Below, one piece after another: positions 34,253 through 43,348 of a DNA stretch of 48,419 nt (within the stretch, counting starts at the first letter, position 1; every line of letters starts with the position of its first letter). A program made the position numbers and the translations under genes. Source of the DNA: Clostridiaceae bacterium UBA6085 (lineage in GTDB: Bacteria; Bacillota; Clostridia; Clostridiales; Clostridiaceae); the NCBI GenBank assembly GCA_002428605.1, contig DIXH01000006.1, positions 7,423 to 55,841 of the forward strand. The letters are read 5' to 3'. The notes below the pieces were generated by a model, which saw only the letters and a program-made list of their open reading frames with translations, was not told the DNA's origin and did no database searches.

Positions 34253-35097
34253 AGGATTTCAAGCTTAGGGACTTCATCCTTATAACCATAGGTATCTTGC
34301 TTGTCGCATTCAGCCTGGAGTATTTCTACATTCCGGCCAGGATAGCGGCAGGAGGCGTAACGGGAATAGCCATAATCCTCAACAGCTTCATACCTTCCTT
34401 ACCTGTAGGGGCCATAATCCTTGTGCTTAACCTGATACTATTCGCAACGGCATTCCTTACGATCGGTGGAGGCTTCGGGGCAAAGACCATATATGCCTCA
34501 TACGGGCTGTCTCTTGCAATGTGGGCGATGGAGGCCGTATTTAAGCCTCAGGCGCTTACGGATGACCTGTTCATCAACGCCGCAGTCGGCACGATCATCG
34601 TCGCCATAGGCATGGCCATGGTGTTCAACAGCGGAGCCTCGACAGGAGGAACTGACATACTGGCGAAGATACTCAACAGGTATTTCCACCTGGACATAGG
34701 AAAGTCGCTCCTTATCGTAGATTTCATCGTCGGACTTGGCGGAATAATGACCTTCGGTATCAGGATAGGACTCTACGCCATGCTCTGCATCATCATAAAC
34801 GGGACTCTCATAGACAGGCTGATCGACGGACTCAATACCTCCAAGGAGCTTATGGTTATCAGCAGAAAAGAGGAGGACATAATAAGGTTCATAATAAAGG
34901 ACCTTGACAGGTCGTGCACGGTACTTACAGGCTACGGCGGATATACAGGAGAAGGTACCTCCGTACTTTATGTGGTCCTGAACTGGAGGGAGTACATAAG
35001 GCTCAGGGAGTACATAAGGGAGATAGACCCCCGCGCATTCATATCGGTCAACGACGTCCACGAGGTGCTCGGAGAGGGATTCAAGGATCTGAGATAA
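34249..35097 (+). CDS. YitT family membrane protein (second copy)
   Basis: This 282-residue paralogue of the upstream protein has the same plan: membrane segments to about residue 190 and a DUF2179 domain to the end (DRSCTVLTGYGGYTGEG). Shared marks include IPARIAAGGVTGIA and NSGASTGGTDILA. GTG 34249 overlaps the upstream stop codon (GTGA), so the pair is translationally coupled and may form a hetero-complex. It ends the operon; the following 239 bases hold no gene. Function is unknown. Confidence 0.88.
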   Translation: MKDFKLRDFILITIGILLVAFSLEYFYIPARIAAGGVTGIAIILNSFIPSLPVGAIILVLNLILFATAFLTIGGGFGAKTIYASYGLSLAMWAMEAVFKPQALTDDLFINAAVGTIIVAIGMAMVFNSGASTGGTDILAKILNRYFHLDIGKSLLIVDFIVGLGGIMTFGIRIGLYAMLCIIINGTLIDRLIDGLNTSKELMVISRKEEDIIRFIIKDLDRSCTVLTGYGGYTGEGTSVLYVVLNWREYIRLREYIREIDPRAFISVNDVHEVLGEGFKDLR

Positions 35098-35336
35098 CCA
35101 TGCATTTTCTTTATATTATCTTCATAAGCTTATGCCATACTTAGAAATCGTGGAGGTTTAGGGATCATTCGCTTAAGGTTAACTAAAGCAATGAGGCTTA
35201 AACTTGTAGCGTTACTATAAAACCGACGAGACAAGTCAGCGCAGCTCCGGTCCCGATATCATGCAAAAATTGCCTGATTGAGGCTGCTAAAGCCGGACGC
35301 CGCATGCCCACAGATTTATTCATAGGAGTTGCAGAT
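35098..35336. other. 239-base intergenic region before ftsE
   Basis: No open frame, tRNA or clear riboswitch is seen. A TATAAA at 35216-35221 could be a -10, but the upstream hexamer is poor. The 3' half is GC-richer than the 5' half and carries short complementary words (CTCCGG and CCGGAC) too weak to call a structure. Confidence 0.4.
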
Positions 35337-36029
35337 ATGATTGAATTCAGAAACGTTACGAAGAAGTACGACAACAAGGTCACTGCTTTGGACGACATCA
35401 GCGTAAAGATAGAATCGGGGGAATTTGTATTCCTTGTCGGAGCTTCAGGTGCAGGAAAATCAACCTTCATCAAGATGCTGCTCAAGGAGGTCGAGCCGAC
35501 CACCGGAGTTGTTAAGGTAGGAAACAAAGACCTTGCGGCAATAACAAAGAAGGACATCCCATACTATAGAAGGAAGATAGGAATGGTGTTCCAGGACTTC
35601 AGGCTCATCAACACGCTCAACGTATTCGAGAACGTGGCTTTCGCGATGAGGGTAACAGATGCCACCCCGAAGGAGATAAGGAGAAGGGTCCCGATGGTGC
35701 TTGCACTTGTAGGGCTTTCAGACAAGGCAAGGAATTTCCCCACCGAGCTTTCCGGCGGAGAGCAGCAGAGGGTATCCCTGGCAAGGGCAATAGCGAACAA
35801 TCCTTCCATACTCATAGCTGACGAGCCGACAGGAAACCTTGACCCTGATACAGCGAAGGAGATCATGTCGCTGCTCATGGATATCAACAAGGCCGGAACA
35901 ACGGTCCTCATGGCTACACATGCCAGGGAGATAGTCGACATCAGCAAGAAGAGGGTAATTTCGCTCGAAAAGGGCAGGATAACCAGAGACGAGCAAAAAG
36001 GAAGGTACAACATTCATGACGAAAATTAA
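35337..36029 (+). CDS. ftsE: Cell division ABC transporter ATPase
   Basis: This 230-residue ATPase pairs with FtsX at the membrane and drives activation of peptidoglycan hydrolases during division. Walker A GASGAGKST, signature LSGGEQQRVSLARA and Walker B LIADEPTGNLD are all present. The start is ATG 35337, with AGGAG 8 bases upstream; the frame is open further upstream to 35304 but has no better site. It overlaps ftsX by 14 bases. The preceding 239-base gap probably holds its promoter, though I could not fix one. Confidence 0.95.
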   Translation: MIEFRNVTKKYDNKVTALDDISVKIESGEFVFLVGASGAGKSTFIKMLLKEVEPTTGVVKVGNKDLAAITKKDIPYYRRKIGMVFQDFRLINTLNVFENVAFAMRVTDATPKEIRRRVPMVLALVGLSDKARNFPTELSGGEQQRVSLARAIANNPSILIADEPTGNLDPDTAKEIMSLLMDINKAGTTVLMATHAREIVDISKKRVISLEKGRITRDEQKGRYNIHDEN

Positions 36030-36900
36030 GATGTTCCTTGGAGATGCGCTTAAGAGCCTGAAAAGGAACAGGACGATATCGCTTGCCAGCATGGCGACTG
36101 TGGCAGCGACTCTGTTCATATTCGGGGTATTCATACTCGTGGCGATGACGATAAATTCTAGCGTAGCGACTGTGGAGTCCAAGGTCGAGATCAAAGCGTA
36201 CCTCCTGGACGAGGCCACTGAAGAAGAGAAGCAGGCCGTACAGGCTGCTATAGAGTCGGTAGTCGGCATCAAGGAGATCAAGTATGAGACCAAGGAAGAG
36301 GCATTCACCAAGTTCAAGGAATCCCTGGGCGAGAACAATGCTATCCTTGCAGGCTACTCAGAGGCGAACAACCCTCTGCCGAATTCCTTTGTGGTGAGCC
36401 TGGACACTCCCGAGGCCGCAAGGCCTGTAGAGGATGCTGTAAAGGACCTTCCGGGCGTGCAGCAGGTTGGAAACGAAAGGGATACCGTCGAGATGATCAT
36501 TGCAGTGGCTAAGACCATCAGGACGGTCGGCGTCGTGATCTTTGCCATACTTATAATCGTGTCGCTGTTCCTCATAGGGAACACGATAAAGCTCACGGTC
36601 TTCAGCAGAAGGCGTGAGATCGGGATAATGAAGTTCGTCGGAGCAACCGATTGGTTCATAAGATGGCCATTCATAATCGAAGGCGTCATCATGGGGACTG
36701 TCGGGGCGATATTTGCAGTAGCTGTACTTTATTTCACATACAAGGGAGCCTACGCTCAGATAACCAAGGCATTCTTCTATGCGGGTCTCACTGCTCCGGG
36801 CTATGTCCTCAGCAACATGAGCTGGCAGTTCATCCTTGCAGGGATGGGAATTGGAGCCGCGGGAAGCTATATTTCCCTAAGAAGGTTCCTGGACGTATAA
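36016..36900 (+). CDS. ftsX: Cell division membrane protein
   Basis: This 294-residue membrane partner of FtsE has one N-terminal transmembrane segment, an extracellular loop (about 50-165, where hydrolases bind in other species) and three C-terminal segments. Marks include LKSLKRNRTISLASMATV at the start, ISRR-like FSRRREIGIMKFVGATDWFI in the third quarter and a final IGAAGSYISLRRFL. It overlaps ftsE by 14 bases and is followed 18 bases later by ctpA. No peptidase of the PcsB or M23 type lies beside it. Confidence 0.95.
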   Translation: MTKIKMFLGDALKSLKRNRTISLASMATVAATLFIFGVFILVAMTINSSVATVESKVEIKAYLLDEATEEEKQAVQAAIESVVGIKEIKYETKEEAFTKFKESLGENNAILAGYSEANNPLPNSFVVSLDTPEAARPVEDAVKDLPGVQQVGNERDTVEMIIAVAKTIRTVGVVIFAILIIVSLFLIGNTIKLTVFSRRREIGIMKFVGATDWFIRWPFIIEGVIMGTVGAIFAVAVLYFTYKGAYAQITKAFFYAGLTAPGYVLSNMSWQFILAGMGIGAAGSYISLRRFLDV

Positions 36901-36918
36901 TACAAAGGGGTGGCTGGC

Positions 36919-38157
36919 ATGTACTACAATCAAGATGAGAGAGGTCCGGGCAGAAGCGGAGTAAAGGTACTTGCGCTGTTTTTCGCGGCTATAGTTATAG
37001 CCGGGACATCGTTTCTTGCAGGTACCCTGATGGGACCCTTGAAGGAAGCGGAGCCGTCAGGGCTCGAGGCACAGTTTCCGGGTATAACAGATATCGAGGA
37101 TTTCGAGAAGCTTTTCGAGGTCAGGGAAACGCTTTACCAGACCTACTACAAGGATATAGATGATTCCGTGCTCATCGAAGGCGCGATAAAGGGAATGGTT
37201 GATTCTCTTGGTGACCCGTATACTGTCTTCTTCAATGCCGAGGAGTACTCTGCATTCAACGAGGAGGGTACCGGCAACTATGTGGGTATCGGTATAATGG
37301 TTGGCGCCAAGGACGACAAGATAGTCGTTATAACCACCTTCGACGGAACACCGGCATACGAAGCGGGAATCAGGTCAGGAGATGTCATAGTCAGGGTCGA
37401 GGGCGTAGAATACAAGGGATCCCAGATGGACCAGGCGGTTTCAATAATCAGAGGCGAGGCAGGTCAGGCTGTGAACCTCACTATAGAAAGGGAAGGGACC
37501 CAGATGGACCTTTCCGTGGTAAGGGACCACATAAAGCTGGTCAACGTCGAGGCTGAGATGCTTGAAAGCGGCGTAGGGCTGGTTACACTCCTTCAGTTCT
37601 CTGAAAACACATCCATTGAGTTCAAGAGCGCACTTGACAGCCTCAAGGCTCAGGGAGCCAGGGGCTTCATAGTGGACCTCAGGGGAAACCCCGGAGGATA
37701 CCTTGACGAGTCAATAAAGATAGCTTCAAATTTCGTCAGGAAGGATGATGATGTAGTCTACACCCTGGACAAGTTCGGCCAGAAGAAGACCTACAAATCC
37801 TACGGAGGAGACTACCTGGGAGTACCTCTTGTGGTACTTATCGACGAGGGATCGGCATCAGCCTCCGAGGTAGTTGCCGGAGCCCTGAAGGATTACGGAG
37901 CTGCAACCTTTGTGGGGCACAACAGCTTTGGAAAGGGAATAGTCCAGATGGTATACAACGTTGGCGAGGCTGAAGGCCTCAAGGTCACAGTGTCATCCTA
38001 CTATTCTCCAAAGGGCACAAACATACATGGCACGGGAATAATGCCTGATGTGGTGGTGGACTTGCCTGAAGGCTTTTCTGAAGGAGAATATGACAGGCTG
38101 AAGGATACTCAGCTCCAGAAGGCGCTTGAGATACTGAAGGGAAAGCTTGGCAACTGA
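36919..38157 (+). CDS. ctpA: C-terminal processing peptidase (S41 family, PDZ-containing)
   Basis: This 412-residue protease has a membrane anchor (about 13-38, VLALFFAAIVIAGTSFLAG), a PDZ domain (about 105-185, YVGIGIMVG to VNLTIERE) and an S41 catalytic domain. The catalytic serine lies in the motif SASASE (about 312-317) and the lysine in HNSFGKGIVQ. It acts outside the membrane on protein tails, often on peptidoglycan hydrolases or their partners. ATG 36919 has AAAGGGG 8 bases upstream. It follows ftsX, as is usual in Firmicutes, and a hairpin closes the operon. Confidence 0.93.
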   Translation: MYYNQDERGPGRSGVKVLALFFAAIVIAGTSFLAGTLMGPLKEAEPSGLEAQFPGITDIEDFEKLFEVRETLYQTYYKDIDDSVLIEGAIKGMVDSLGDPYTVFFNAEEYSAFNEEGTGNYVGIGIMVGAKDDKIVVITTFDGTPAYEAGIRSGDVIVRVEGVEYKGSQMDQAVSIIRGEAGQAVNLTIEREGTQMDLSVVRDHIKLVNVEAEMLESGVGLVTLLQFSENTSIEFKSALDSLKAQGARGFIVDLRGNPGGYLDESIKIASNFVRKDDDVVYTLDKFGQKKTYKSYGGDYLGVPLVVLIDEGSASASEVVAGALKDYGAATFVGHNSFGKGIVQMVYNVGEAEGLKVTVSSYYSPKGTNIHGTGIMPDVVVDLPEGFSEGEYDRLKDTQLQKALEILKGKLGN

Positions 38158-38170
38158 ATAAGGAATACAT

Positions 38171-38195
38171 CAGGGGATGGCTTTGCCATCCCCTG
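38171..38195 (+). terminator. Hairpin terminator after ctpA
   Basis: A perfect 11-bp stem (38171-38181 with 38185-38195) closes a TTT loop just after the ctpA stop. The tail is only modestly T-rich, so efficiency is uncertain. Confidence 0.7.
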
Positions 38196-38244
38196 GTTTG
38201 CCATTTCCTGCCAGAGCATGTTAAAGGTTGCATCATTCAATATG

Positions 38245-38258
38245 TGAACGTATGTTTA
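38245..38258. promoter_or_regulatory. LexA (SOS) box in the uvrBA promoter
   Basis: TGAACGTATGTTTA fits the Firmicutes LexA consensus CGAACRNRYGTTYC at 12 of 14 places. It overlaps the -35 element of the uvrB promoter. LexA binding there would block transcription until DNA damage. Confidence 0.75.
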
Positions 38259-38284
38259 CATACACATCCCGTTAGGAGTATAAT
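38255..38284 (+). promoter_or_regulatory. Promoter of uvrB-uvrA
   Basis: TTTACA at 38255-38260 and TATAAT at 38279-38284 are 18 bases apart, about 35 bases before the uvrB start. The LexA box overlaps the -35. Confidence 0.7.
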
Positions 38285-38319
38285 CATGGGTGAGGATAAA
38301 GGAAAGGAGACTTAAGACG

Positions 38320-40314
38320 ATGGAAGGGACCTTCAGGATAAAATCGAAGTACAAGCCTACAGGCGACCAGCCTGACGCAATAAATACCCTTGTGGAATCC
38401 ATAAACAGCGGCAACAGGGCGCAGACACTCCTTGGAGTAACCGGTTCCGGAAAGACCTTCACCATGGCTAACGTCATCGAGAGGACACAGAGACCGGCAC
38501 TTGTGCTTGCGCACAACAAGACCCTTGCAGCCCAGCTCTGCTCGGAGTTTCGGGAATTCTTCCCTGACAGCGCAGTCGAGTATTTCGTCTCCTACTACGA
38601 CTATTACCAGCCGGAGGCATATGTGCCGCAGACAGACACATTCATCGAGAAGGATTCATCAATAAACGACGAGATAGACAAGCTGAGGCACTCAGCCACA
38701 TCGGCGCTCTTCGAGAGAAGGGATGTCATAATCGTGGCATCGGTGTCCTGCATATACGGCCTTGGAAATCCTGAGGAGTACAGGGACCTGTCGATATCGC
38801 TGAGACCGGGAATGAACCGCGACAGGGACGATATCGTGAGGAAGCTGATCGAGATCCAGTATGAGAGGAACGACATCGACTTTTCAAGGGGTACGTTCAG
38901 GGTGAGAGGTGACATACTTGATGTCGTACCTGCATCCGAGACTGCCAAGGGCATAAGGATTGAGTTCTTCGGAGACGAGGTCGAGAGGATAAGGGAATTC
39001 GACGTCCTTACCGGGGAGATCATGGCTGACCTTTCCCATACCATAATATTCCCTGCCTCCCATTTCGCAACCTCCTACGCCAAAGTCGAGAAGGCGATAG
39101 CGAGGATCGAGTCTGAGCTTGAGGAAAGGCTTGAGGAGCTGACCAGGGAGGACAAGCTGCTGGAGGCCCAGAGGCTCAGGCAGAGGACCAACTTCGACCT
39201 TGAGATGATAAGGGAAATGGGATACTGTTCTGGAATTGAGAACTATTCCAGGATACTTGACGGAAGGGATCCCGGAACTCCCCCCAAGACTCTCATAGAC
39301 TACTTTCCCAGGGATTTCCTCATGTTCATAGACGAGAGCCACGTGACGCTCCCGCAGCTTCGTGCCATGTACGCAGGTGACAGGTCGAGGAAGAGGTCCC
39401 TGGTGGACTATGGCTTCAGGCTTCCTTCCGCATACGACAACAGGCCCCTCCGCTTCGAGGAGTTCGAGGAGAGGATAGGACAGGTTGTTTTCGTGTCGGC
39501 AACGCCGTCAAAGTATGAGAATGACCATTCCACAGTTGTTGCTGAACAGATCATAAGGCCTACCGGACTAATCGACCCCGAGATCATCATACGGCCTACC
39601 AAGGGACAGATAGACGACCTTTATGCGGAGATCCGCGAGACTGTGAAGAATGGCTTCAGGGTCCTTGTGACTACCCTTACGAAAAGGATGGCGGAGGACC
39701 TGACCAAATACTTCAAGAACCTGGGGGTAAAGATAACCTACATGCACTCCGACGTTGAGACGATGGAGAGGATGAGGATAATAAGGGACCTGAGGCTGGG
39801 CGAGACTGATGTCCTGGTGGGGATCAACCTTCTCAGGGAAGGCCTTGACCTGCCGGAGGTAGCACTTGTGGCGATCCTCGACGCAGACAAGGAAGGCTTC
39901 CTGAGGTCCGAGACAAGCCTTATACAGACAATAGGAAGGGCAGCCAGAAACTCCGAATCCAGAGTCATAATGTATGCCGATGTAAGGACCGGATCAATGG
40001 ACAGGGCGATCGGGGAAACCTACAGAAGACGGAAGATCCAGATGGAGTTCAATGAGTTGAACGGCATTACCCCGACAACCGTTGTTAAGGATATCCGTGA
40101 GGTCATCGAGATAACAAGGATGGCCGACGAGATCGAGGAATTCAAGTCACTTGAGGATGCTGTAAAGTTCAACAGAGAAAACCTGGAGAAGACAATAAAG
40201 AAGCTGGAACTGGATATGTACAAGGCCTCGAAGGAGCTTGAGTTCGAGAAGGCGGCGTACCTGAGGGACGAGATAGGCAAGCTCAAGAAGGAGCTTATAA
40301 GGAACAAGAACTGA
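38320..40314 (+). CDS. uvrB: Excinuclease ABC subunit B
   Basis: This 664-residue helicase-like protein verifies DNA damage found by UvrA and loads UvrC for incision. Walker A GVTGSGKTFT, the beta-hairpin region YYDYYQPEAYVP, the DESH box, GINLLREGLDLPE and QTIGRAARN are all present. A C-terminal UVR motif (ELEFEKAAYLRDEIGKLKKE) binds UvrC. ATG 38320 follows AAAGGAGA; an in-frame GTG at 38290 has no site. It sits behind a LexA-box promoter and 15 bases before uvrA. Confidence 0.97.
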   Translation: MEGTFRIKSKYKPTGDQPDAINTLVESINSGNRAQTLLGVTGSGKTFTMANVIERTQRPALVLAHNKTLAAQLCSEFREFFPDSAVEYFVSYYDYYQPEAYVPQTDTFIEKDSSINDEIDKLRHSATSALFERRDVIIVASVSCIYGLGNPEEYRDLSISLRPGMNRDRDDIVRKLIEIQYERNDIDFSRGTFRVRGDILDVVPASETAKGIRIEFFGDEVERIREFDVLTGEIMADLSHTIIFPASHFATSYAKVEKAIARIESELEERLEELTREDKLLEAQRLRQRTNFDLEMIREMGYCSGIENYSRILDGRDPGTPPKTLIDYFPRDFLMFIDESHVTLPQLRAMYAGDRSRKRSLVDYGFRLPSAYDNRPLRFEEFEERIGQVVFVSATPSKYENDHSTVVAEQIIRPTGLIDPEIIIRPTKGQIDDLYAEIRETVKNGFRVLVTTLTKRMAEDLTKYFKNLGVKITYMHSDVETMERMRIIRDLRLGETDVLVGINLLREGLDLPEVALVAILDADKEGFLRSETSLIQTIGRAARNSESRVIMYADVRTGSMDRAIGETYRRRKIQMEFNELNGITPTTVVKDIREVIEITRMADEIEEFKSLEDAVKFNRENLEKTIKKLELDMYKASKELEFEKAAYLRDEIGKLKKELIRNKN

Positions 40315-40329
40315 TGTCAGGAGAATATT

Positions 40330-43155
40330 ATGAAGAACATTACGATTAAAGGCGCAAAAGTAAATAACCTCAAGAACATTTCACTTGAGATCCCAAGGGA
40401 CAAGCTTGTGGTATTCACCGGGCTTTCAGGCTCAGGGAAATCATCCCTGGCATTCGACACCCTTTACGCAGAGGGACAGAGAAGGTATGTTGAATCCCTT
40501 TCATCCTATGCAAGGCTTTTCCTGGGACAGATGAACAAGCCGGATGTAGAATCCATTGACGGATTGTCACCGGCAATTTCGATAGACCAGAAGACTACAT
40601 CCAAGAACCCAAGGTCGACCGTTGGTACCGTGACAGAGGTATACGACTACCTGAGGCTGCTTTATGCGAGGATTGGAGTGCCGCACTGCCCGGAGTGCGG
40701 ACGTGAGATTGCATCCCAGTCGCTTGACCAGATGGTTGACAAGGTAATGGAGCTTCCTGAGAAGACCAGGATACAGGTCCTTGCGCCTCTTGTCCGGGGC
40801 AGGAAGGGTGAACACGAGAAGGTCATCGAGACCATCAAGAAGGCGGGCTTCGTCAGAGCGAAGATCGACGGTGCAACCATAGACCTGTCCGAAGAGGAAG
40901 TGGACCTTAAGAAGACCTACAAGCATGACATATCAGCAATCGTCGACAGGCTCGTAATAAGGGAGGACATCAGGTCCAGGCTCAGCGAGTCCATAGAGCA
41001 GGCTCTTAAGCTTGCGGAAGGGACTGTGGTAGTGGAGGTCATCGGCGGTGAAGAGATGATCTTCTCAGAAAAGTTCGCCTGCCCTGAACATAATATCGGC
41101 ATCGAGGAGCTGGAGCCACGGATGTTCTCCTTCAATGCACCCTTTGGAAAGTGCGGGCACTGCGACGGCCTGGGTACGCTTCTTGAGATCGACCCTGACC
41201 TCGTCATCCCTGACAGGACAAAGAGCATCATGGATGGTGCAATAGCCTCGTGGAGCAGCACAAGGCTCAAGGAAGACTCCTGGACCTACGGTATACTGCA
41301 GGCGCTGACAAAGAAGTACAGGTTCAGCCTTGATACTCCCATAAAGGACCTCCCTGAAGAAATAGTGGACATTCTCCTTTATGGAACAAAAGGCGAGAAG
41401 CTGAAGGTGCAGTACAACAAGCAGTATGCAAAAGGTGAATACTCCCATATGTATGAGGGTGAGGTAAATAATCTCAAGAGAAGGTATATGGAGACATCCT
41501 CCGACTACATGAAGGGCGAAGTGGAACAATACATGTCCAGCAATCCATGTCCCACCTGCATGGGTGCCAGGCTCAAGAAGGAGGTTCTTGCTGTAACAGT
41601 AGGCGGAAAGAACATTTATGAGTTTACGAGACTCAGTATCGCAGATGAGCTGAAGTTCCTTGACAGCCTCAAGCTTTCTGAAAAGGAAGAGATGATCGCA
41701 CAGCAGATCATGAGTGAAATAAGGTCAAGGCTCAGCTTCCTGGTTAATGTTGGCCTGGACTATCTGGACCTTGCAAGGAGCGCAGGGACCCTTTCAGGTG
41801 GAGAGTCACAGAGGATAAGGCTTGCCACACAGATAGGCGCAAGTCTGACGGGAGTACTCTATATACTGGACGAGCCGAGTATCGGGCTTCACCAGAGGGA
41901 CAACGACAAGCTTATTGATGCACTTAAGAGGCTGAGGGACATCGGGAATTCCCTGATAGTTGTCGAGCATGACGAGGATACAATAAGGAATGCCGACTAC
42001 ATAGTGGATATCGGACCCCTTGCAGGAGAGCATGGGGGTGAGGTTGTAGCCAAGGGGACCCTTAAGCAGATCATGAAGTCAAAAAGGAGCATTACCGCCA
42101 AATATCTCACCGGTGAACTGAAGATCGACGTTCCAAAGGTGAGGCGAAGCGGAGACGGAACAGTCATAAGAGTGACGGGAGCTTCAGAAAACAACCTGAA
42201 GGATATCGATGTGGACTTCCCGCTGGGCAAGTTCATAGCAGTCACAGGAGTATCAGGCTCAGGAAAGTCCACACTGGTCAATGAAATACTGTTCAAGGCT
42301 CTTTACAAGATCGTTACCAGGGCAAGGGCAGTACCCGGAAAGTACAGGTCCATAGAGGGCTATGAGAACATAGACAAGATAATTGACATTGACCAGAGTC
42401 CCATAGGAAGGACGCCAAGGTCCAACCCTGCAACATATACCGGCATGTTCGACATGATAAGGGACCTTTTCTCCCAGACCTCAGAATCGAAGGCAAGGGG
42501 GTACAAGCCGGGAAGGTTCTCCTTCAACGTCAAGGGAGGTAGATGCGAAGCCTGCTCAGGCGACGGTATAATCAAGATCGAGATGCAGTTCCTTTCCGAT
42601 GTCTACGTACCCTGCGAGATCTGCAAGAGCAAGAGGTACAACAGGGAGACACTTGAGGTGAAGTACAAGGGGAAGAGCATAGCTGACATTCTGGATATGA
42701 CAGTGGAAGAGGCTTACAGGTTCTTCGAGAACCTGCCGAGGATACACAGCAAGGTCCAGACCCTAATGGATGTGGGAATGGGCTACGTTAAGCTGGGGCA
42801 GCCTTCCACGCAGCTTTCGGGGGGCGAAGCCCAGAGGATAAAGCTGGCCTATGAGCTGTCGAGGAAGAGCACCGGAAGGACGCTGTACATACTGGATGAG
42901 CCGACTACCGGACTGCATACGGATGACGTGAAGAGGCTGAACGAGATACTGCAGAGGCTGGTTGACGTAGGCAATACCGTAATAGTCATAGAGCATAACC
43001 TTGACGTGATCAAGTGCGCGGACCACATAATCGACCTGGGACCGGAAGGTGGAGACAATGGAGGGACGATTGTGTTCCAGGGTACACCGGAGGAGATTTC
43101 TTCATTTGAAGGTTCCTACACCGGTAAATATCTCAGACCTTATCTGGGACTATAA
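40330..43155 (+). CDS. uvrA: Excinuclease ABC subunit A
   Basis: This 941-residue DNA-damage sensor has two ABC ATPase halves. The first has Walker A GLSGSGKSSLAF (about 31) and the signature LSGGESQRIRLA; the second has GVSGSGKSTLVN and LSGGEAQRIKLA. Zinc-finger cysteines are seen in CPECGRE, CGHCDG, CPTCMG, CEACSGDG and CEICKSK. Length is normal. A CAGGAGA site precedes the ATG. It is cotranscribed with uvrB and should share its SOS control. A terminator follows. Confidence 0.97.
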   Translation: MKNITIKGAKVNNLKNISLEIPRDKLVVFTGLSGSGKSSLAFDTLYAEGQRRYVESLSSYARLFLGQMNKPDVESIDGLSPAISIDQKTTSKNPRSTVGTVTEVYDYLRLLYARIGVPHCPECGREIASQSLDQMVDKVMELPEKTRIQVLAPLVRGRKGEHEKVIETIKKAGFVRAKIDGATIDLSEEEVDLKKTYKHDISAIVDRLVIREDIRSRLSESIEQALKLAEGTVVVEVIGGEEMIFSEKFACPEHNIGIEELEPRMFSFNAPFGKCGHCDGLGTLLEIDPDLVIPDRTKSIMDGAIASWSSTRLKEDSWTYGILQALTKKYRFSLDTPIKDLPEEIVDILLYGTKGEKLKVQYNKQYAKGEYSHMYEGEVNNLKRRYMETSSDYMKGEVEQYMSSNPCPTCMGARLKKEVLAVTVGGKNIYEFTRLSIADELKFLDSLKLSEKEEMIAQQIMSEIRSRLSFLVNVGLDYLDLARSAGTLSGGESQRIRLATQIGASLTGVLYILDEPSIGLHQRDNDKLIDALKRLRDIGNSLIVVEHDEDTIRNADYIVDIGPLAGEHGGEVVAKGTLKQIMKSKRSITAKYLTGELKIDVPKVRRSGDGTVIRVTGASENNLKDIDVDFPLGKFIAVTGVSGSGKSTLVNEILFKALYKIVTRARAVPGKYRSIEGYENIDKIIDIDQSPIGRTPRSNPATYTGMFDMIRDLFSQTSESKARGYKPGRFSFNVKGGRCEACSGDGIIKIEMQFLSDVYVPCEICKSKRYNRETLEVKYKGKSIADILDMTVEEAYRFFENLPRIHSKVQTLMDVGMGYVKLGQPSTQLSGGEAQRIKLAYELSRKSTGRTLYILDEPTTGLHTDDVKRLNEILQRLVDVGNTVIVIEHNLDVIKCADHIIDLGPEGGDNGGTIVFQGTPEEISSFEGSYTGKYLRPYLGL

Positions 43156-43161
43156 CAATGG

Positions 43162-43192
43162 ATGCCCGGCACTTCCAGGGAAGTCCGGGCAT
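43162..43192 (+). terminator. Terminator after uvrA
   Basis: A 12-bp stem with one bulged C (43162-43174 with 43181-43192) closes a six-base loop, followed by a modest T-rich stretch. Confidence 0.7.
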
Positions 43193-43217
43193 TGGTATTT
43201 TCATATTTAGTTCGTAG

Positions 43218-43246
43218 TGCAGACAGCTCCTGGTTACTGGTATAAT
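43218..43246 (+). promoter_or_regulatory. Extended -10 promoter for the FHA-rodA-pbp-uvrC operon
   Basis: TATAAT at 43241-43246 is preceded by TGG, an extended -10, and by a weak TGCAGA 17 bases upstream. It lies about 100 bases before the FHA gene. A 7-bp inverted repeat (43262-43268 with 43291-43297) lies in the leader. Confidence 0.5.
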
Positions 43247-43348
43247 CAAGTTAATTGAATGTTAAGGAATTCATCCGCAATCTTCAACGCTCCTTAATTA
43301 TTTTGAAATATCATTCTATATAGAAAACACATATCAAGGGGGTGCCTC

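Noticed and set aside
35098..35336. Possible riboswitch, T-box or tRNA before ftsE
   Set aside because: No T-box motif, no cloverleaf and no strong terminator hairpin could be found.
35718..36338. Minus-strand open frame of 206 codons across the ftsE-ftsX junction
   Set aside because: ftsE and ftsX are both clear on the plus strand, and the shadow has no recognisable domain.
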